Shown here piece by piece: positions 1-8,454 of a stretch of 51,551 bases of DNA. This stretch comes from an uncultured Methylococcaceae bacterium (GTDB lineage Bacteria; Pseudomonadota; Gammaproteobacteria; Methylococcales; Methylococcaceae). Position 1 is the first letter of the stretch. Every line of letters starts with the position of its first letter. The stretch spans positions 1 through 51,551 of the forward strand of contig CAIYXP010000319.1 in NCBI GenBank assembly GCA_903930145.1. The letters are read 5' to 3'. The notes under the pieces were generated by a model, which saw only the letters and a list, made by a program, of their open reading frames with translations, did no database searches and had not been told where the DNA came from. The translations under genes were made by a program, and so were the position numbers.

Positions 1-1764
1 GATGATGTCGTAGCCGCTGCTGCCGGTGTCGGCATAGGTGTCGTAGCCGTTGAAGCTGGACCAGCCCCCGGCCAGGCTGCCGCCGACGCGGTAGGTGTCG
101 GAGCCTTCGCCGCCGTCCAGCTTGTCGTTGCCCAAGGCTCCAACGAGAATGTCATTCCCAGCTTCACCTTTGAGGTTATCGTCTCCATACCCACCATTGA
201 CTAGGTCGTCACCTCCCCCTGCAAGGATGTTATCGTTACCATTCAATCCTTCTATATCCTCGGCATCATCGCTGCCTTGGATTGTGTCAGCGGCATTGCT
301 TCCATACACCAAGGTGGTCCCTTTAAAGAAATAATTAAGCCATGAGGCCACATCTGTCAAGTATGCGTTTTGGGTGCCATCTTCGTTGAGGAATCGTCCA
401 TTTTGAATATCAAAACCCATGTGGTAGATTCCATCGGCAACGGTGTTTATTAAGTTTTGACCAAAATACACAGTGTTGGCACCATCGTTCTGCACCAAGT
501 GATATCCTGTTTCTGAACCCGTTTCGTCGTCGCCATGCAACAAGGTCCATTGGTCTAGGCGAGCTGAGTCTGAGCGTATCCACTGGTTCATTGCCAGCAT
601 GTCTTCAGAGGTTATCCAGTTATCCGCCATCGCTCCCGTCGCATCAATTGCATCAATTACAAAATGATTCAGTTGATCGGCATAGCTAGCGCCTTGATTA
701 ATGTCAGATGCGGAGGTGTAGCGAGCCAGTCCGGCATCGGACTTGATGGTATCGACGATTTTGTCCAGCCCAGTTCCAGTGCTGGATTGATCGACGTAAA
801 AGTAGTTAAGCCAATCGGCTACGTCGCTCAGTTTGGCGTTGGAATTCCCGTCTTCATTGAGGAAAGTGCCGTTTTTGATTTCAAATCCCATGTGGTAGAT
901 ACCATCAGCGACAGTGTTGACTAAGTTCTGGTTGAAGTAGCGGTTATTGGCTCCATCATTCTGTACGAGATGAAAGCCCGTTTCCTCATTTTTTTCGTCG
1001 TCTCCATGCAACGACGTCCATGTGGCTAAACGATTGTCATCACTCCTTAACCAAGCGTTCATATTTTGCAAGTCTTCTGTGGAAATCCAACCATCTGCAT
1101 AAGCGCCAGTCACTTGCATGGCTGCTAGGATCATATTATTCATGCCATTTGCGGCATCAGCGCCTTGCTCTATGTCGCTCTCAGGCGACACTGCGGACAA
1201 GCCTGCGTCAGCCATGACTAAGTCAGTGATACGATCCAAACCGCTGCCGGTGTTGGAGTGGTCAGTGTAAAATTGAGTTAACCAGCCTGCGACTTTCTCA
1301 ACGGTGGCATTTGGTGTGCCGTCCTCGTTAAGGAAGCGGCCATCTTGTATCGCGAAACCCATGTGGTAGATGCCATCGGCTACCGTGTTGATGAAGTTGT
1401 CTCCACGGTATTGAAGGTTCGAGCCATCATTCTGGACGAGATGAAACCCAGTTTCTGTGGTGGCTTCATCGTCTCCATGCAGACTTGTCCATTCATCTAA
1501 GTAGTTGTCCCGTATATAAGTATTCATCGCCCCAACATCATCGGCGCTAAACACCCCGTTTGCAGCGGCACCTGTCACGCTCGCAGCCTCGATGATAATC
1601 TGATTCATGCGGTTGGCTGCCACCGCCCCAGATGCAATTTCTTTGGCATCGTTAGCTCCGGCGAGGCCGTTGTCGGCATAAATAAAATTCACTATCTGGT
1701 CGAGACCGGTGTACGTGTCTCCGTTGATTGGCGTGTTCGTCATTGAATAGGTCTTGGCGCTCAT
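1..1764 (-). CDS. Large RTX-type calcium-binding repeat protein, N-terminal part (runs off the window)
   Basis: The frame is open from an ATG at 1764 to the window edge: 588 residues with no stop, so the C-terminus is missing. A good ribosome site (AGGGGGA) lies just upstream of the ATG. Three tandem copies of a ~156-residue unit begin near residues 20, 175 and 332. Each starts with a GLD-(Q/R/K)-I-type stretch, has a W-T-x-L-H-G-D-D-E motif, a (H/Y)LVQNDG motif, then NTVADGIYHMGF and FLNEDG. From about residue 488 glycine/aspartate-rich nonapeptides of the GGxGxDxxx type appear, as in RTX calcium-binding beta-rolls. There is no classical signal peptide, as expected for type I secretion substrates, whose signal is C-terminal. 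Secretion is inferred from the family; the 156-residue unit is not one I can name. The RTX part nearest the edge is visibly more GC-rich than the repeats. Confidence 0.85.
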   Translation of the reverse strand, partial: MSAKTYSMTNTPINGDTYTGLDQIVNFIYADNGLAGANDAKEIASGAVAANRMNQIIIEAASVTGAAANGVFSADDVGAMNTYIRDNYLDEWTSLHGDDEATTETGFHLVQNDGSNLQYRGDNFINTVADGIYHMGFAIQDGRFLNEDGTPNATVEKVAGWLTQFYTDHSNTGSGLDRITDLVMADAGLSAVSPESDIEQGADAANGMNNMILAAMQVTGAYADGWISTEDLQNMNAWLRSDDNRLATWTSLHGDDEKNEETGFHLVQNDGANNRYFNQNLVNTVADGIYHMGFEIKNGTFLNEDGNSNAKLSDVADWLNYFYVDQSSTGTGLDKIVDTIKSDAGLARYTSASDINQGASYADQLNHFVIDAIDATGAMADNWITSEDMLAMNQWIRSDSARLDQWTLLHGDDETGSETGYHLVQNDGANTVYFGQNLINTVADGIYHMGFDIQNGRFLNEDGTQNAYLTDVASWLNYFFKGTTLVYGSNAADTIQGSDDAEDIEGLNGNDNILAGGGDDLVNGGYGDDNLKGEAGNDILVGALGNDKLDGGEGSDTYRVGGSLAGGWSSFNGYDTYADTGSSGYDII

Positions 1765-2081
1765 GACTCGATCCCCCTAGGTTGAGAATAGTTCGATTTG
1801 GGTGAATTATCGATTAAATCGATGATGATTTTAAATCAAGCAAGCCCAATGCCAGAGTAAGGAATTTTGGGAAGGTCGGGGCTATGCTTATGTCTTTGCC
1901 TAATAACCGATGCATTATAAGGCTATTTGAGTGGGAAACAGAGCAATATCGTTTGATAGGGATCTATCACAAGTTAAGTTCAACCAGTCGACAAATGCCA
2001 TCCCATGCCCTAGGATTGTCAACCATCGAAACTTGACCTACCCCTGGTAGCCCATTCAACCTTTATTTGTTCAGACTCACC
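1765..2081. other. Divergent intergenic region between the RTX gene and the C1-cofactor island
   Basis: This stretch of just over 300 bases separates the minus-strand RTX gene from the plus-strand RFAP synthase. It is AT-rich and must hold promoters for both directions. The only clear structure is a perfect 7-1-7 palindrome at 1809-1823, listed separately. I see no small ORF with a convincing ribosome site and no RNA gene. Confidence 0.5.
1809..1823. promoter_or_regulatory. Perfect palindrome, candidate operator upstream of the RTX gene
   Basis: ATCGATT and AATCGAT arms surround a single A. The site lies about 45 bp upstream of the RTX start codon, in the range where a regulator could act on its promoter. 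An operator role is inference; the symmetry is directly seen. The stem is AT-rich and has a one-base loop, so it is unlikely to be an RNA hairpin. Confidence 0.3.
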
Positions 2082-3083
2082 ATGCTTGGCGTCCCTAACA
2101 ACGATCATCAATATTCGGTCAGTGTATTTGCCCCGGCTCGACTGCACATGGGTTTTATTGACTTGGGCGGTACTTTGGGGCGGCAGTTTGGCAGCATAGG
2201 TGTGGGAGTCAATGAAATTGCCACCCGGCTAAGCATCAGCGGTTCAGATGAATTGGAAGTGGATGGGCCTTCCGGTGAGCGTGCCGCAAAGGCTGCCCGC
2301 AAGATTGCAGATAACTTGGGAATGAATTGCAATTTATCCATCCGCATCCACGAGGCCATACCCGAACATGTTGGTTTGGGATCTGGAACACAGCTCGCGT
2401 TGGCGGTGGGTATGGGAATGGCACGTTTTCATGGGCTTGGTTTAGGGGTGCGAGACATTGCCAAGGCCATTGAGCGAGGTGGGCGTTCGGGGATAGGCAT
2501 AGCCGTGTTTGAGCAAGGTGGCTTGGTCGTTGACGGTGGGCGCGGAATTGGCACGGCGACCCCACCATTGCTTTCGCGAATTGAAGTACCCCCTTTGTGG
2601 CGCTTTATCCTTGTATTTGACCGGCGAGGACAGGGGTTGCACGGCAAGCAGGAGGTGGAGGCATTCAAAACACTGCCATTGTTTCCTGTCGCTGAAACAG
2701 CACGCTTATGCCATTTGTTGATGATGCAGGCATTGCCCGCGATAGCTGAAGCCGATATTCATGGATTTGGTGCTGTCATCACTGAATTGCAAAATTCCGT
2801 GGGCGATCATTTTGCCCCGGTCCAAGGGGGACGTTTCACCAGCCCCGAAGTTGGCGATGCGATGACTTGGTTGCAGCAACAAGGGGCCGTAGGCATCGGG
2901 CAAACATCTTGGGGTCCCACTGGATTTTGTTTGTTTGAAACGCCTGAAGTTGCGGCAAATTTGGTCGCATTGGCTAGGCAGCGCCATGATGGGCTGGATT
3001 TTCTGGTTGCCAGCCCTCGTAATCGCGGAGCCGATATTTTGCCAGAAACTTGTATGCCGTCGATTGATATTTTGCGGACTTGA
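2082..3083 (+). CDS. mptG: Beta-ribofuranosylaminobenzene 5'-phosphate (beta-RFAP) synthase
   Basis: A GHMP-kinase-superfamily protein of the beta-RFAP synthase type. This enzyme condenses p-aminobenzoate with PRPP, releasing CO2 and pyrophosphate, as the first committed step joining the arylamine to ribose in H4MPT biosynthesis. The N-terminal block FAPARLHMGFIDLGG and the GHMP-like loop PEHVGLGSGTQ are visible, followed by glycine-rich ERGGRSGIG and EQGGLVVDGG segments typical of the family. The reading frame extends to a TTG at 2067, but ATG 2082 is the more conventional start; neither has a strong ribosome site. The length of ~333 residues is normal. It is followed by an ATP-grasp gene and mch, so it probably heads a cofactor operon. 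The pabB product at the far end of the island would supply its substrate. Confidence 0.9.
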   Translation: MLGVPNNDHQYSVSVFAPARLHMGFIDLGGTLGRQFGSIGVGVNEIATRLSISGSDELEVDGPSGERAAKAARKIADNLGMNCNLSIRIHEAIPEHVGLGSGTQLALAVGMGMARFHGLGLGVRDIAKAIERGGRSGIGIAVFEQGGLVVDGGRGIGTATPPLLSRIEVPPLWRFILVFDRRGQGLHGKQEVEAFKTLPLFPVAETARLCHLLMMQALPAIAEADIHGFGAVITELQNSVGDHFAPVQGGRFTSPEVGDAMTWLQQQGAVGIGQTSWGPTGFCLFETPEVAANLVALARQRHDGLDFLVASPRNRGADILPETCMPSIDILRT

Positions 3084-3142
3084 CCTACAATGACGGTATT
3101 GTCTCGATAAAGCTAAATTTGCAATTCTCAATAGGACTTGCA

Positions 3143-4270
3143 ATGGTGCGACCCAATATCGGTATGGAGTTACTGCTGATTGCCCAATCTGCCAGAATAC
3201 TTGCCCAGTCCGCCATCCGTGCAGGGATACGTGCCTATACCATTGATTTATTTTCTGATTCTGATACGCGCCAATATGCTGAACAGTGTGTGACTGTTTT
3301 GCCAACAGCCGAAGGTTTTGATGAAGCCAGTTTGTTGAGTTGGGCCAATGATTTTGCCCAGAGTCATCGCCGTTGCGCCATAGTATATGGCAGCGGCATT
3401 GATGCCCGACCGCTGCTGGTGGAGAAGCTTGCGCAAATTGGCACATTGCTAGGCAATCACTCGGAGACGCTTGATCTAATCAATAATCCGCGAAATTTTT
3501 TCCCACTGTTGAATCGACTCGGAATCCCTTACCCGGAAACTCACTTTGTTCAGCCACTTCAAACTGAAGGTTTGATTGTCAAACCCATCTGCGGTCAAGG
3601 CGGCAAGGGTGTAGTCTTCTTCGCCAACAATCTGATCATGGAAAGGGACGCTTATTTTCAGCGCTTTGTAGGTAGCGATGTCTTTTCTTTACTGTTCTTG
3701 GCTCATGGAAGGGAAATTCAAGCCATAGGGTTCAATACCCAATGGTGTGCCAAGCATGACACTGCCCAGCCGTTTTTGTTTGCCGGGGCAATCAATCGTG
3801 CCGATTTGATTGAAACGCAACGCTTGGCGGTCGAACATTATGCAAGGGCGTTGACAATAGAGTGTGGCTTGGTGGGGCTGAATAGTTTGGATTTCGTCGT
3901 TGAAAACGGCGAGTGCTTGGCTTTGGAGGTTAACCCTAGACCGAGTGCGACCATGGCATTGTACGATGAGGATTTCCACCAAGGTCTATTGGCTTTGCAC
4001 CTAGCCGCTTGTCAGGGCAATTATATAGAAACACCTCGGCAAACCGGCCCTGTCCGGGCCATGCGGATCGTTTACAGTCCATCCAAACTGACCATTCCGG
4101 CGGGTTTTTCTTGGCCTGCGGGTTGTGCGGACATTCCTGATGCGAACACACTGATTGAGGCTGGACAGCCACTATGCACGGTGCATGTACAATGTGAAAA
4201 CAGGCAAGATGCCGAAATATTGGTAAAATTAGCGGAAAATGAATTAATACTTACCCTCTACGAAAATTGA
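3143..4270 (+). CDS. ATP-grasp family carboxylate-amine ligase of the C1-cofactor island
   Basis: A 375-residue ATP-grasp protein. The N-terminal pre-ATP-grasp part reads [16 protein letters not shown] followed by [10 protein letters not shown], a pattern I associate with the predicted carboligase family related to biotin carboxylase (COG2232). The nucleotide-binding segment carries [15 protein letters not shown], and the Mg-binding end has [25 protein letters not shown]. The frame is open from a TTG at 3080 overlapping the RFAP synthase stop, but ATG 3143 after an AGGACT is the likelier start and matches the beginning of the conserved domain. It lies between beta-RFAP synthase and mch, about 8 bases before the mch ATG. 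The substrate is unknown; a role in side-chain assembly of H4MPT or methanofuran is inferred from position only. Confidence 0.75.
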   Translation: MVRPNIGMELLLIAQSARILAQSAIRAGIRAYTIDLFSDSDTRQYAEQCVTVLPTAEGFDEASLLSWANDFAQSHRRCAIVYGSGIDARPLLVEKLAQIGTLLGNHSETLDLINNPRNFFPLLNRLGIPYPETHFVQPLQTEGLIVKPICGQGGKGVVFFANNLIMERDAYFQRFVGSDVFSLLFLAHGREIQAIGFNTQWCAKHDTAQPFLFAGAINRADLIETQRLAVEHYARALTIECGLVGLNSLDFVVENGECLALEVNPRPSATMALYDEDFHQGLLALHLAACQGNYIETPRQTGPVRAMRIVYSPSKLTIPAGFSWPAGCADIPDANTLIEAGQPLCTVHVQCENRQDAEILVKLAENELILTLYEN

Positions 4271-4278
4271 GAACAATC

Positions 4279-5274
4279 ATGACACAACCTGTTAGCGTCA
4301 ATGCACACGCTTTACCCATCGTCAAACATTTGATTGCCAATGCCGACAAGCTGAGACTGAAGATCGGCAAGCTTGCCAATGGTGCCATCCTCATCGATGC
4401 TGGTATCGAAGCCCTCGGTTGTTTGGAAGCCGGTAGGTTAATTGGAGAAATTTGCATGGGTGGGTTAGGAACTGTCACTCTGACCCAAAGCGGCCCTTTC
4501 GCCGGCTGGCCGACGATGGTCAACGTCCATTCCAGCAACCCGGTCATTTCCTGCCTAGGCAGCCAATACGCGGGATGGAGCCTTTCCCATGGTGAGGGTA
4601 AAGGTGCATTCTACGCTTTAGGCTCAGGCCCGGCCCGTGCTTTGGCCGTCAAGCTTAAAGATGGCGTGGAAATACCAGTGGAAGAACTCTACCAAGAACT
4701 AGGCTATCGCGACACCAGCGAGGAGACCGTCATCGTGTTGGAGGTCGACAAGATTCCGCCCGTGGAATTGATCGACAAAGTGGCCAAAGCCTGCCAACTG
4801 GATCCGACTAAGATCAGCGTCATTCTAACCCCGACCAGCAGCTTGGCGGGTGGGATGCAAGTCGTTTCCCGAGTGTTGGAAGTGGCACTGCATAAAGCGC
4901 ATTCCCTGCACTTCCCCTTGGACAATATCATCGACGGTGTGGCCTCGGCCCCCGTGCCGCCACCGCATCCTAAATTCGTGCAGGCCATGGGGCGCACCAA
5001 CGATGCCATCTTGTTTGGCGGGACTGCACATCTATTGGTAAAAGGCGATGATGAAGCGGCGAAAGACCTAGCCAATAAACTACCCAGTTCGGTTTCAAAT
5101 GACTACGGCAAACCTTTTGCCCAAGTATTTAAAGACAGCGGCTATGACTTTTTCAAAATCGATGCCATGCTGTTCAGTCCGGCTCAGGTGATCGTCACCA
5201 ATATGGATACCGGCAACAGTTTCCATGCCGGCCAATTGGATGAGGAATTATTGGAGAAGTCGTTTGGGGGTTAG
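4279..5274 (+). CDS. mch: Methenyltetrahydromethanopterin cyclohydrolase
   Basis: This enzyme hydrolyses 5,10-methenyl-H4MPT to N5-formyl-H4MPT in the cytoplasmic H4MPT-linked formaldehyde oxidation route, between methylene-H4MPT dehydrogenase and the formyltransferase/hydrolase complex. The protein is 331 residues, the usual size. Recognisable family blocks include [25 protein letters not shown] near residues 37-60, [15 protein letters not shown], and [15 protein letters not shown] followed by [11 protein letters not shown]. The start is taken at ATG 4279 rather than an in-frame TTG at 4267. It follows the ATP-grasp gene with almost no gap, indicating one transcript with the RFAP synthase. 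The island is interrupted downstream by accessory genes before it resumes at 6490. Confidence 0.96.
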   Translation: MTQPVSVNAHALPIVKHLIANADKLRLKIGKLANGAILIDAGIEALGCLEAGRLIGEICMGGLGTVTLTQSGPFAGWPTMVNVHSSNPVISCLGSQYAGWSLSHGEGKGAFYALGSGPARALAVKLKDGVEIPVEELYQELGYRDTSEETVIVLEVDKIPPVELIDKVAKACQLDPTKISVILTPTSSLAGGMQVVSRVLEVALHKAHSLHFPLDNIIDGVASAPVPPPHPKFVQAMGRTNDAILFGGTAHLLVKGDDEAAKDLANKLPSSVSNDYGKPFAQVFKDSGYDFFKIDAMLFSPAQVIVTNMDTGNSFHAGQLDEELLEKSFGG

Positions 5275-5361
5275 TCCTTTAGGAATTTGCTAATTTTCAG
5301 ATGATTGAATCATTCAGTGGCGTATGATGTCGAGTGTGGATTATCACTGAGGTAGATACTA

Positions 5362-5625
5362 ATGCGTGAAATAACTCCTGTCCGGTTAGCGTTGGAAATC
5401 AATATACCCGAGGAGCGCATTAATGGAATTTTAGAGGGCCGTGAACCCATGACGGTGGATGTTGACTTGCGCCTTTGTCGCTTATTGGGGTTGTCGGATG
5501 GTTATTGGATGCGTGCGCAAGTCTTTTATGAATCGGAAATGGCGATGGAATCCATGAAGGATGCTTTGTCTGCCATACGTCCTTGGAAAGAAAATCTCCC
5601 TAGGCAAAGCCAATATTCCAAATGA
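5362..5625 (+). CDS. Truncated HigA/VapI-like helix-turn-helix antitoxin, no toxin partner
   Basis: An 87-residue protein resembling the XRE-family antitoxins of HigBA modules. The part INIPEERINGILEGREPMTVDVDLRLCRLLGLSDGYW matches the recognition helix and the following dimerisation segment of that family. The usual first 15-20 residues (an MRPIHPGEIL-type opening and the first helix) are missing: the protein starts directly at MREITPVRLALE. A GAGGTAG ribosome site precedes the ATG, so it may still be made. No HigB toxin is adjacent; the neighbours are mch upstream and a nuclease-like gene downstream. It is probably a decayed or solitary remnant that entered with the accessory insert in the cofactor island. 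Confidence 0.6.
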   Translation: MREITPVRLALEINIPEERINGILEGREPMTVDVDLRLCRLLGLSDGYWMRAQVFYESEMAMESMKDALSAIRPWKENLPRQSQYSK

Positions 5626-5720
5626 GACAGGATTGGGAACGCTTTGCCGCCCAGTATGGTAATCCGCAGGAGCGGATAAGGTTGCGTTCCCATGCCGGGA
5701 GCGTGGCAACATCAAAATAA
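5622..5720 (+). CDS. Possible 32-residue small ORF coupled to the antitoxin remnant
   Basis: An ATG overlapping the stop codon of the HigA-like gene opens a 32-codon frame ending in TAA at 5720. The first residues, MRQDWERFAAQYGN, look protein-like, but the second half is simply the translation of a REP-like hairpin at 5686-5710. It may be the leftover 5' end of a gene interrupted by the repeat. I do not recognise a family. Confidence 0.25.
   Translation: MRQDWERFAAQYGNPQERIRLRSHAGSVATSK
5686..5710. repeat. REP-like imperfect palindrome
   Basis: The arms GTTCCCATGC and GCGTGGCAAC pair at 8 of 10 positions around a 5-base loop. Short GTTCCCA...TGGGAAC-type palindromes are common dispersed repeats in proteobacterial genomes; this copy looks degenerate. 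It lies between the antitoxin remnant and the nuclease-like gene, marking the accessory insert. Confidence 0.45.
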
Positions 5721-5738
5721 GCATCGAGAAATCTATCA

Positions 5739-6410
5739 ATGAAAGACCAATTCAAGAACTATCTTCTTTCCCAGCGATTTACTTCAGGCACAATAAATAG
5801 CTATATGTCAGGATTAAATCATCTGTCGCGTGACTATGGAAAAAACATATTTGAAATATCTGATGCAGGGATGGTTGGTGAGATCATGAAACTTTATGGC
5901 ATTGGTGGCACAAAGCGTAGCGTTGGTGATTATGGAAATGGAGGTGCCCGAAATGCCATAATTCAATATCACAATTTTATTCTTGAATTTGGAGGAGAAC
6001 CGCCAAATGCTCATGAATATGATTCAATTGAAGAAGTTGAATCAGCAGATTCAAGATTCACTTATGAGCGTGATTTACACAATACATTAAAGCGGCAAGC
6101 TATGGATTTATTTCCAGAATATCAAGTTATTGGATCAGAATACATTATTGGAAATGCACGACTTGACCTGTTGCTCGGAAAGGATAAGCAGTTATTAATA
6201 GTGGAGCTAAAAGCAGGTAAGGCGAATTATGCAGTATGTGGGCAAATATTAATGTATATTGGTTTGGTTAAAGCAAAATTCCCTGAACATGAAGTTCACG
6301 GTTTAATCATTGCTAGTGAAATCGATGAGGGACTAAGAGCGGCCTGTACCACAACAAATCTCATCAAGTGTAAAACTTATAAGATGATGCTTACCTTAGA
6401 GGATGCTTGA
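5739..6410 (+). CDS. NucS-like PD-(D/E)XK endonuclease-domain protein
   Basis: A 223-residue protein with two parts. Residues 1-90 are helical and resemble a small DNA-binding/core-binding fold (QRFTSGTINSYMSGLNHLSRDYG). Residues 108-223 carry a restriction-endonuclease-like core: E110 in YERDLH, D143 in NARLDLLLG, E156-L-K158 in LLIVELKAG and Q169 in GQILMYIG. These are the expected PD-(D/E)XK catalytic residues, in the arrangement seen in NucS/DUF91-type nucleases. The gene is markedly more AT-rich than mch and the RimK-like gene around it, suggesting horizontal acquisition. It has no obvious methylase partner. A role in defence or mismatch-type DNA processing is inference; the nuclease fold assignment is fairly secure. 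Confidence 0.65.
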   Translation: MKDQFKNYLLSQRFTSGTINSYMSGLNHLSRDYGKNIFEISDAGMVGEIMKLYGIGGTKRSVGDYGNGGARNAIIQYHNFILEFGGEPPNAHEYDSIEEVESADSRFTYERDLHNTLKRQAMDLFPEYQVIGSEYIIGNARLDLLLGKDKQLLIVELKAGKANYAVCGQILMYIGLVKAKFPEHEVHGLIIASEIDEGLRAACTTTNLIKCKTYKMMLTLEDA

Positions 6411-6489
6411 TAAGTTATTTAATCGCGCCCCTTTGATTGCTGCCGACCAACAAGTTCAGGTATTGGCAGGGTAGGAAACCATTTGGTAA

Positions 6490-7467
6490 ATGACGCAAAA
6501 AAATCCGCAGCCACACTCCACTGTCCACTTGAAAACCGCATTGCCAATTCCAAAAAAAATCGCCCTCTTCACCGACGAGCCCGGCTGGCACGGGGCTAGG
6601 CTAAAGCGCGCCTTTGCCGCTCGTGGCTTTGAGGCCCATTATGTGTCCTTGACTGAATGCCAGTTGAATTTGGACGGCAATAGTCCCCCCATCATCATTC
6701 CAGGGTTTGAGGACAGCTTGCCAGTCGGCGCATTCGTGCGCGGCATTCCCGGCGGTTCGCTGGAGCAGGTGACGTTTTACCTCGATATTTTGCACGGGCT
6801 GAAACATTTAGGCTGCACGGTTTATAATGATGCCCGTTCGATTGAGAGGACGGTGGACAAGGGCATGACGAGTTTTCTGTTGCGCCAAGCCGGTTTGCCC
6901 ACGCCACCGGCTTGGGTGGTCAATAATCGTGAAGAGGCTGTCAATCTAGCAAAGCGAGAGTTGGAAAGCGGGCACGAAATGGTTAGCAAGCCTTTGTTTG
7001 GTTCGCAAGGCGAAGGTTTGCAACGACATCAGAAAGTGGAAGACTTGGAAAATTTAGCTGACAGTAATGGCGTTTTCTATCTGCAACGTTTTGTTCAATG
7101 CAGTGAACAATCCCATGATTTTCGGGTGTTTGTCATTCATGGAAAAACAGTGGCGGCGATGCGGCGTTACGGCAAAACGTGGCTTAACAATGTTGCCCAA
7201 GGCGGGCGCTGCGAAACCGTGCGCTTGGATGATTTGCTGTTGTGCCAACTTGCCGAGGATGCCGTCAAATCCATCGGCATGGCCTATGCCGGAGTGGATA
7301 TAATACGGGATGCCCAAGGCCGCTATACAGTCATCGAGATCAATAGCGTACCGGCTTGGAAAGGTTTGCAAAGCGTGAGCGAGGTCATTATTGCCGATTT
7401 GTTGGCGGATGATTTTCTTTCCCTGTGCGCCTTCTGCTCATTGCGTGAATCAGCGCAGGCAAGCTGA
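6490..7467 (+). CDS. RimK-like ATP-grasp ligase of the C1-cofactor island
   Basis: A 325-residue ATP-grasp protein of the RimK (glutamate ligase) type. The pre-ATP-grasp domain is followed by DKGMTSFLLRQAGLPTPPAWV, the nucleotide-binding strand MVSKPLFGSQGEG, the FYLQRFV...DFRVFVI segment, and the metal-binding end YAGVDIIRDAQGRYTVIEINSVPAW. RimK homologues in methanogens add glutamate to H4MPT or coenzyme F420, and H4MPT-containing methylotrophs carry a RimK-like gene in their C1 clusters. The exact substrate here is not established. A GTAGGAAA ribosome site precedes the ATG. The stop codon overlaps the ATG of the CitG-like gene (TGATG), so the two are translationally coupled. Confidence 0.8.
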   Translation: MTQKNPQPHSTVHLKTALPIPKKIALFTDEPGWHGARLKRAFAARGFEAHYVSLTECQLNLDGNSPPIIIPGFEDSLPVGAFVRGIPGGSLEQVTFYLDILHGLKHLGCTVYNDARSIERTVDKGMTSFLLRQAGLPTPPAWVVNNREEAVNLAKRELESGHEMVSKPLFGSQGEGLQRHQKVEDLENLADSNGVFYLQRFVQCSEQSHDFRVFVIHGKTVAAMRRYGKTWLNNVAQGGRCETVRLDDLLLCQLAEDAVKSIGMAYAGVDIIRDAQGRYTVIEINSVPAWKGLQSVSEVIIADLLADDFLSLCAFCSLRESAQAS

Positions 7468-8324
7468 TGGCTATTTCCCCTGCCAAGCTGCAACAAGCTT
7501 ATTTGGAAGCCTGTGAGGCCGAGTTGCAGGCATTCAAACCTGGCAATGTCAGTGTGCATTCTGCGGGTCACGACATGACGGTGGAGGATTTTCGTCGTAG
7601 TGCCGAAGCTAGTGCACCGCCGTTGTGTGATCCTGCATTGTGTTTGGGCGAAAGAATTTATCAGGCCATTGCCGAAACACGAAAAGCGGTCGGTTGCAAC
7701 ACTAATCTGGGTATCGTATTGCTGGCGGCCCCGTTATTGGAAGCTTGCCTAAATGGCGCGAAGACCTTGAATTTACGTGAGAATGTTAGGTTAGTGCTGG
7801 ATAAAACCACGCTCGAAGATGCCAGTTGGGTGTATCAGGCCATACGCTTGGCTGCCCCCGGTGGTTTGGGTGAATCAGAGGCAGAAGATGTAAACTCGAC
7901 ACCGACGGTGACCTTGCAAGCGGCCATGAAAATCGCTGCCGGGCGGGATAGCATCGCTAGTCAATATACTAATTACTACGCAACTGTTTTTGATTTGATG
8001 ATTCCACGTTATCATAGTTGGCTAAGTCTATGGGGTGATGAACAATGGGCAACTGTTGGCGTCTTCACGGGATTGCTGGTAGCATTACCGGATAGCCATA
8101 TTGAGCGCAAGTTTGGAGCCCGATTCACTAGGATGGTGACGGATAGAATGACGCTGGTCGAGCAAGCCCTGACCGTTTCCGGCAGACCCGAGCAAGCCAT
8201 GCGGATTATTCGGAAGGTAGATACCGATTTCAAGTCAGCCGGAATCAATCCAGGCACGACTGCTGACCTAACGGTGGCTTGTCTGCTGGCGGTGAGGCTA
8301 GAAAGGCTGCTTGAGGCCAGTTAG
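7467..8324 (+). CDS. CitG/MdcB-like triphosphoribosyl-dephospho-CoA synthase family protein
   Basis: A 285-residue protein of the CitG family. The family signature FKPGNVSVHSAGHDM lies at about residues 23-39, and CNTNLGIVLLAAPLLEA and a PGGLGESEAEDV block follow, as in CitG. True CitG makes the alpha-linked phosphoribosyl prosthetic-group precursor of citrate lyase from ATP and dephospho-CoA. No citrate or malonate lyase gene is nearby. Instead the gene is coupled to a RimK-like ligase and precedes fae. CitG-like genes are a known part of H4MPT clusters in methylotrophs, so a phosphoribosyl-transfer-like step in cofactor assembly is a reasonable inference. Confidence 0.85.
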   Translation: MAISPAKLQQAYLEACEAELQAFKPGNVSVHSAGHDMTVEDFRRSAEASAPPLCDPALCLGERIYQAIAETRKAVGCNTNLGIVLLAAPLLEACLNGAKTLNLRENVRLVLDKTTLEDASWVYQAIRLAAPGGLGESEAEDVNSTPTVTLQAAMKIAAGRDSIASQYTNYYATVFDLMIPRYHSWLSLWGDEQWATVGVFTGLLVALPDSHIERKFGARFTRMVTDRMTLVEQALTVSGRPEQAMRIIRKVDTDFKSAGINPGTTADLTVACLLAVRLERLLEAS

Positions 8325-8361
8325 TCACCTAGTTTGTGAGTCTAGCTTTAAGCCAAATTTT

Positions 8362-8406
8362 GACATTGTTTTTTTCTTAAAAATTAATTAAAGACAAGAC
8401 AATGTC
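8362..8406. promoter_or_regulatory. Inverted repeat and promoter region upstream of fae
   Basis: The 8-base arms GACATTGT (8362-8369) and ACAATGTC (8399-8406) are perfect inverted repeats separated by 29 AT-rich bases. A TTGACA hexamer at 8360-8365 overlaps the left arm, and TTGACT followed by TATAAA lies at 8408-8418. The spacing suits a dimeric or looping regulator acting on the fae promoter. Fae is usually among the most abundant proteins in methylotrophs, so its own strong promoter is expected. The regulatory role is inference. Confidence 0.4.
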
Positions 8407-8454
8407 GTTGACTATAAAATCCTGACCATTTTTAAATTACAAGAGGAGAAGCAA

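Noticed and set aside
2706-3446. 246-residue open frame on the minus strand across RFAP synthase and the ATP-grasp gene
   Set aside because: Spans two well-supported plus-strand genes and has no recognisable domain.
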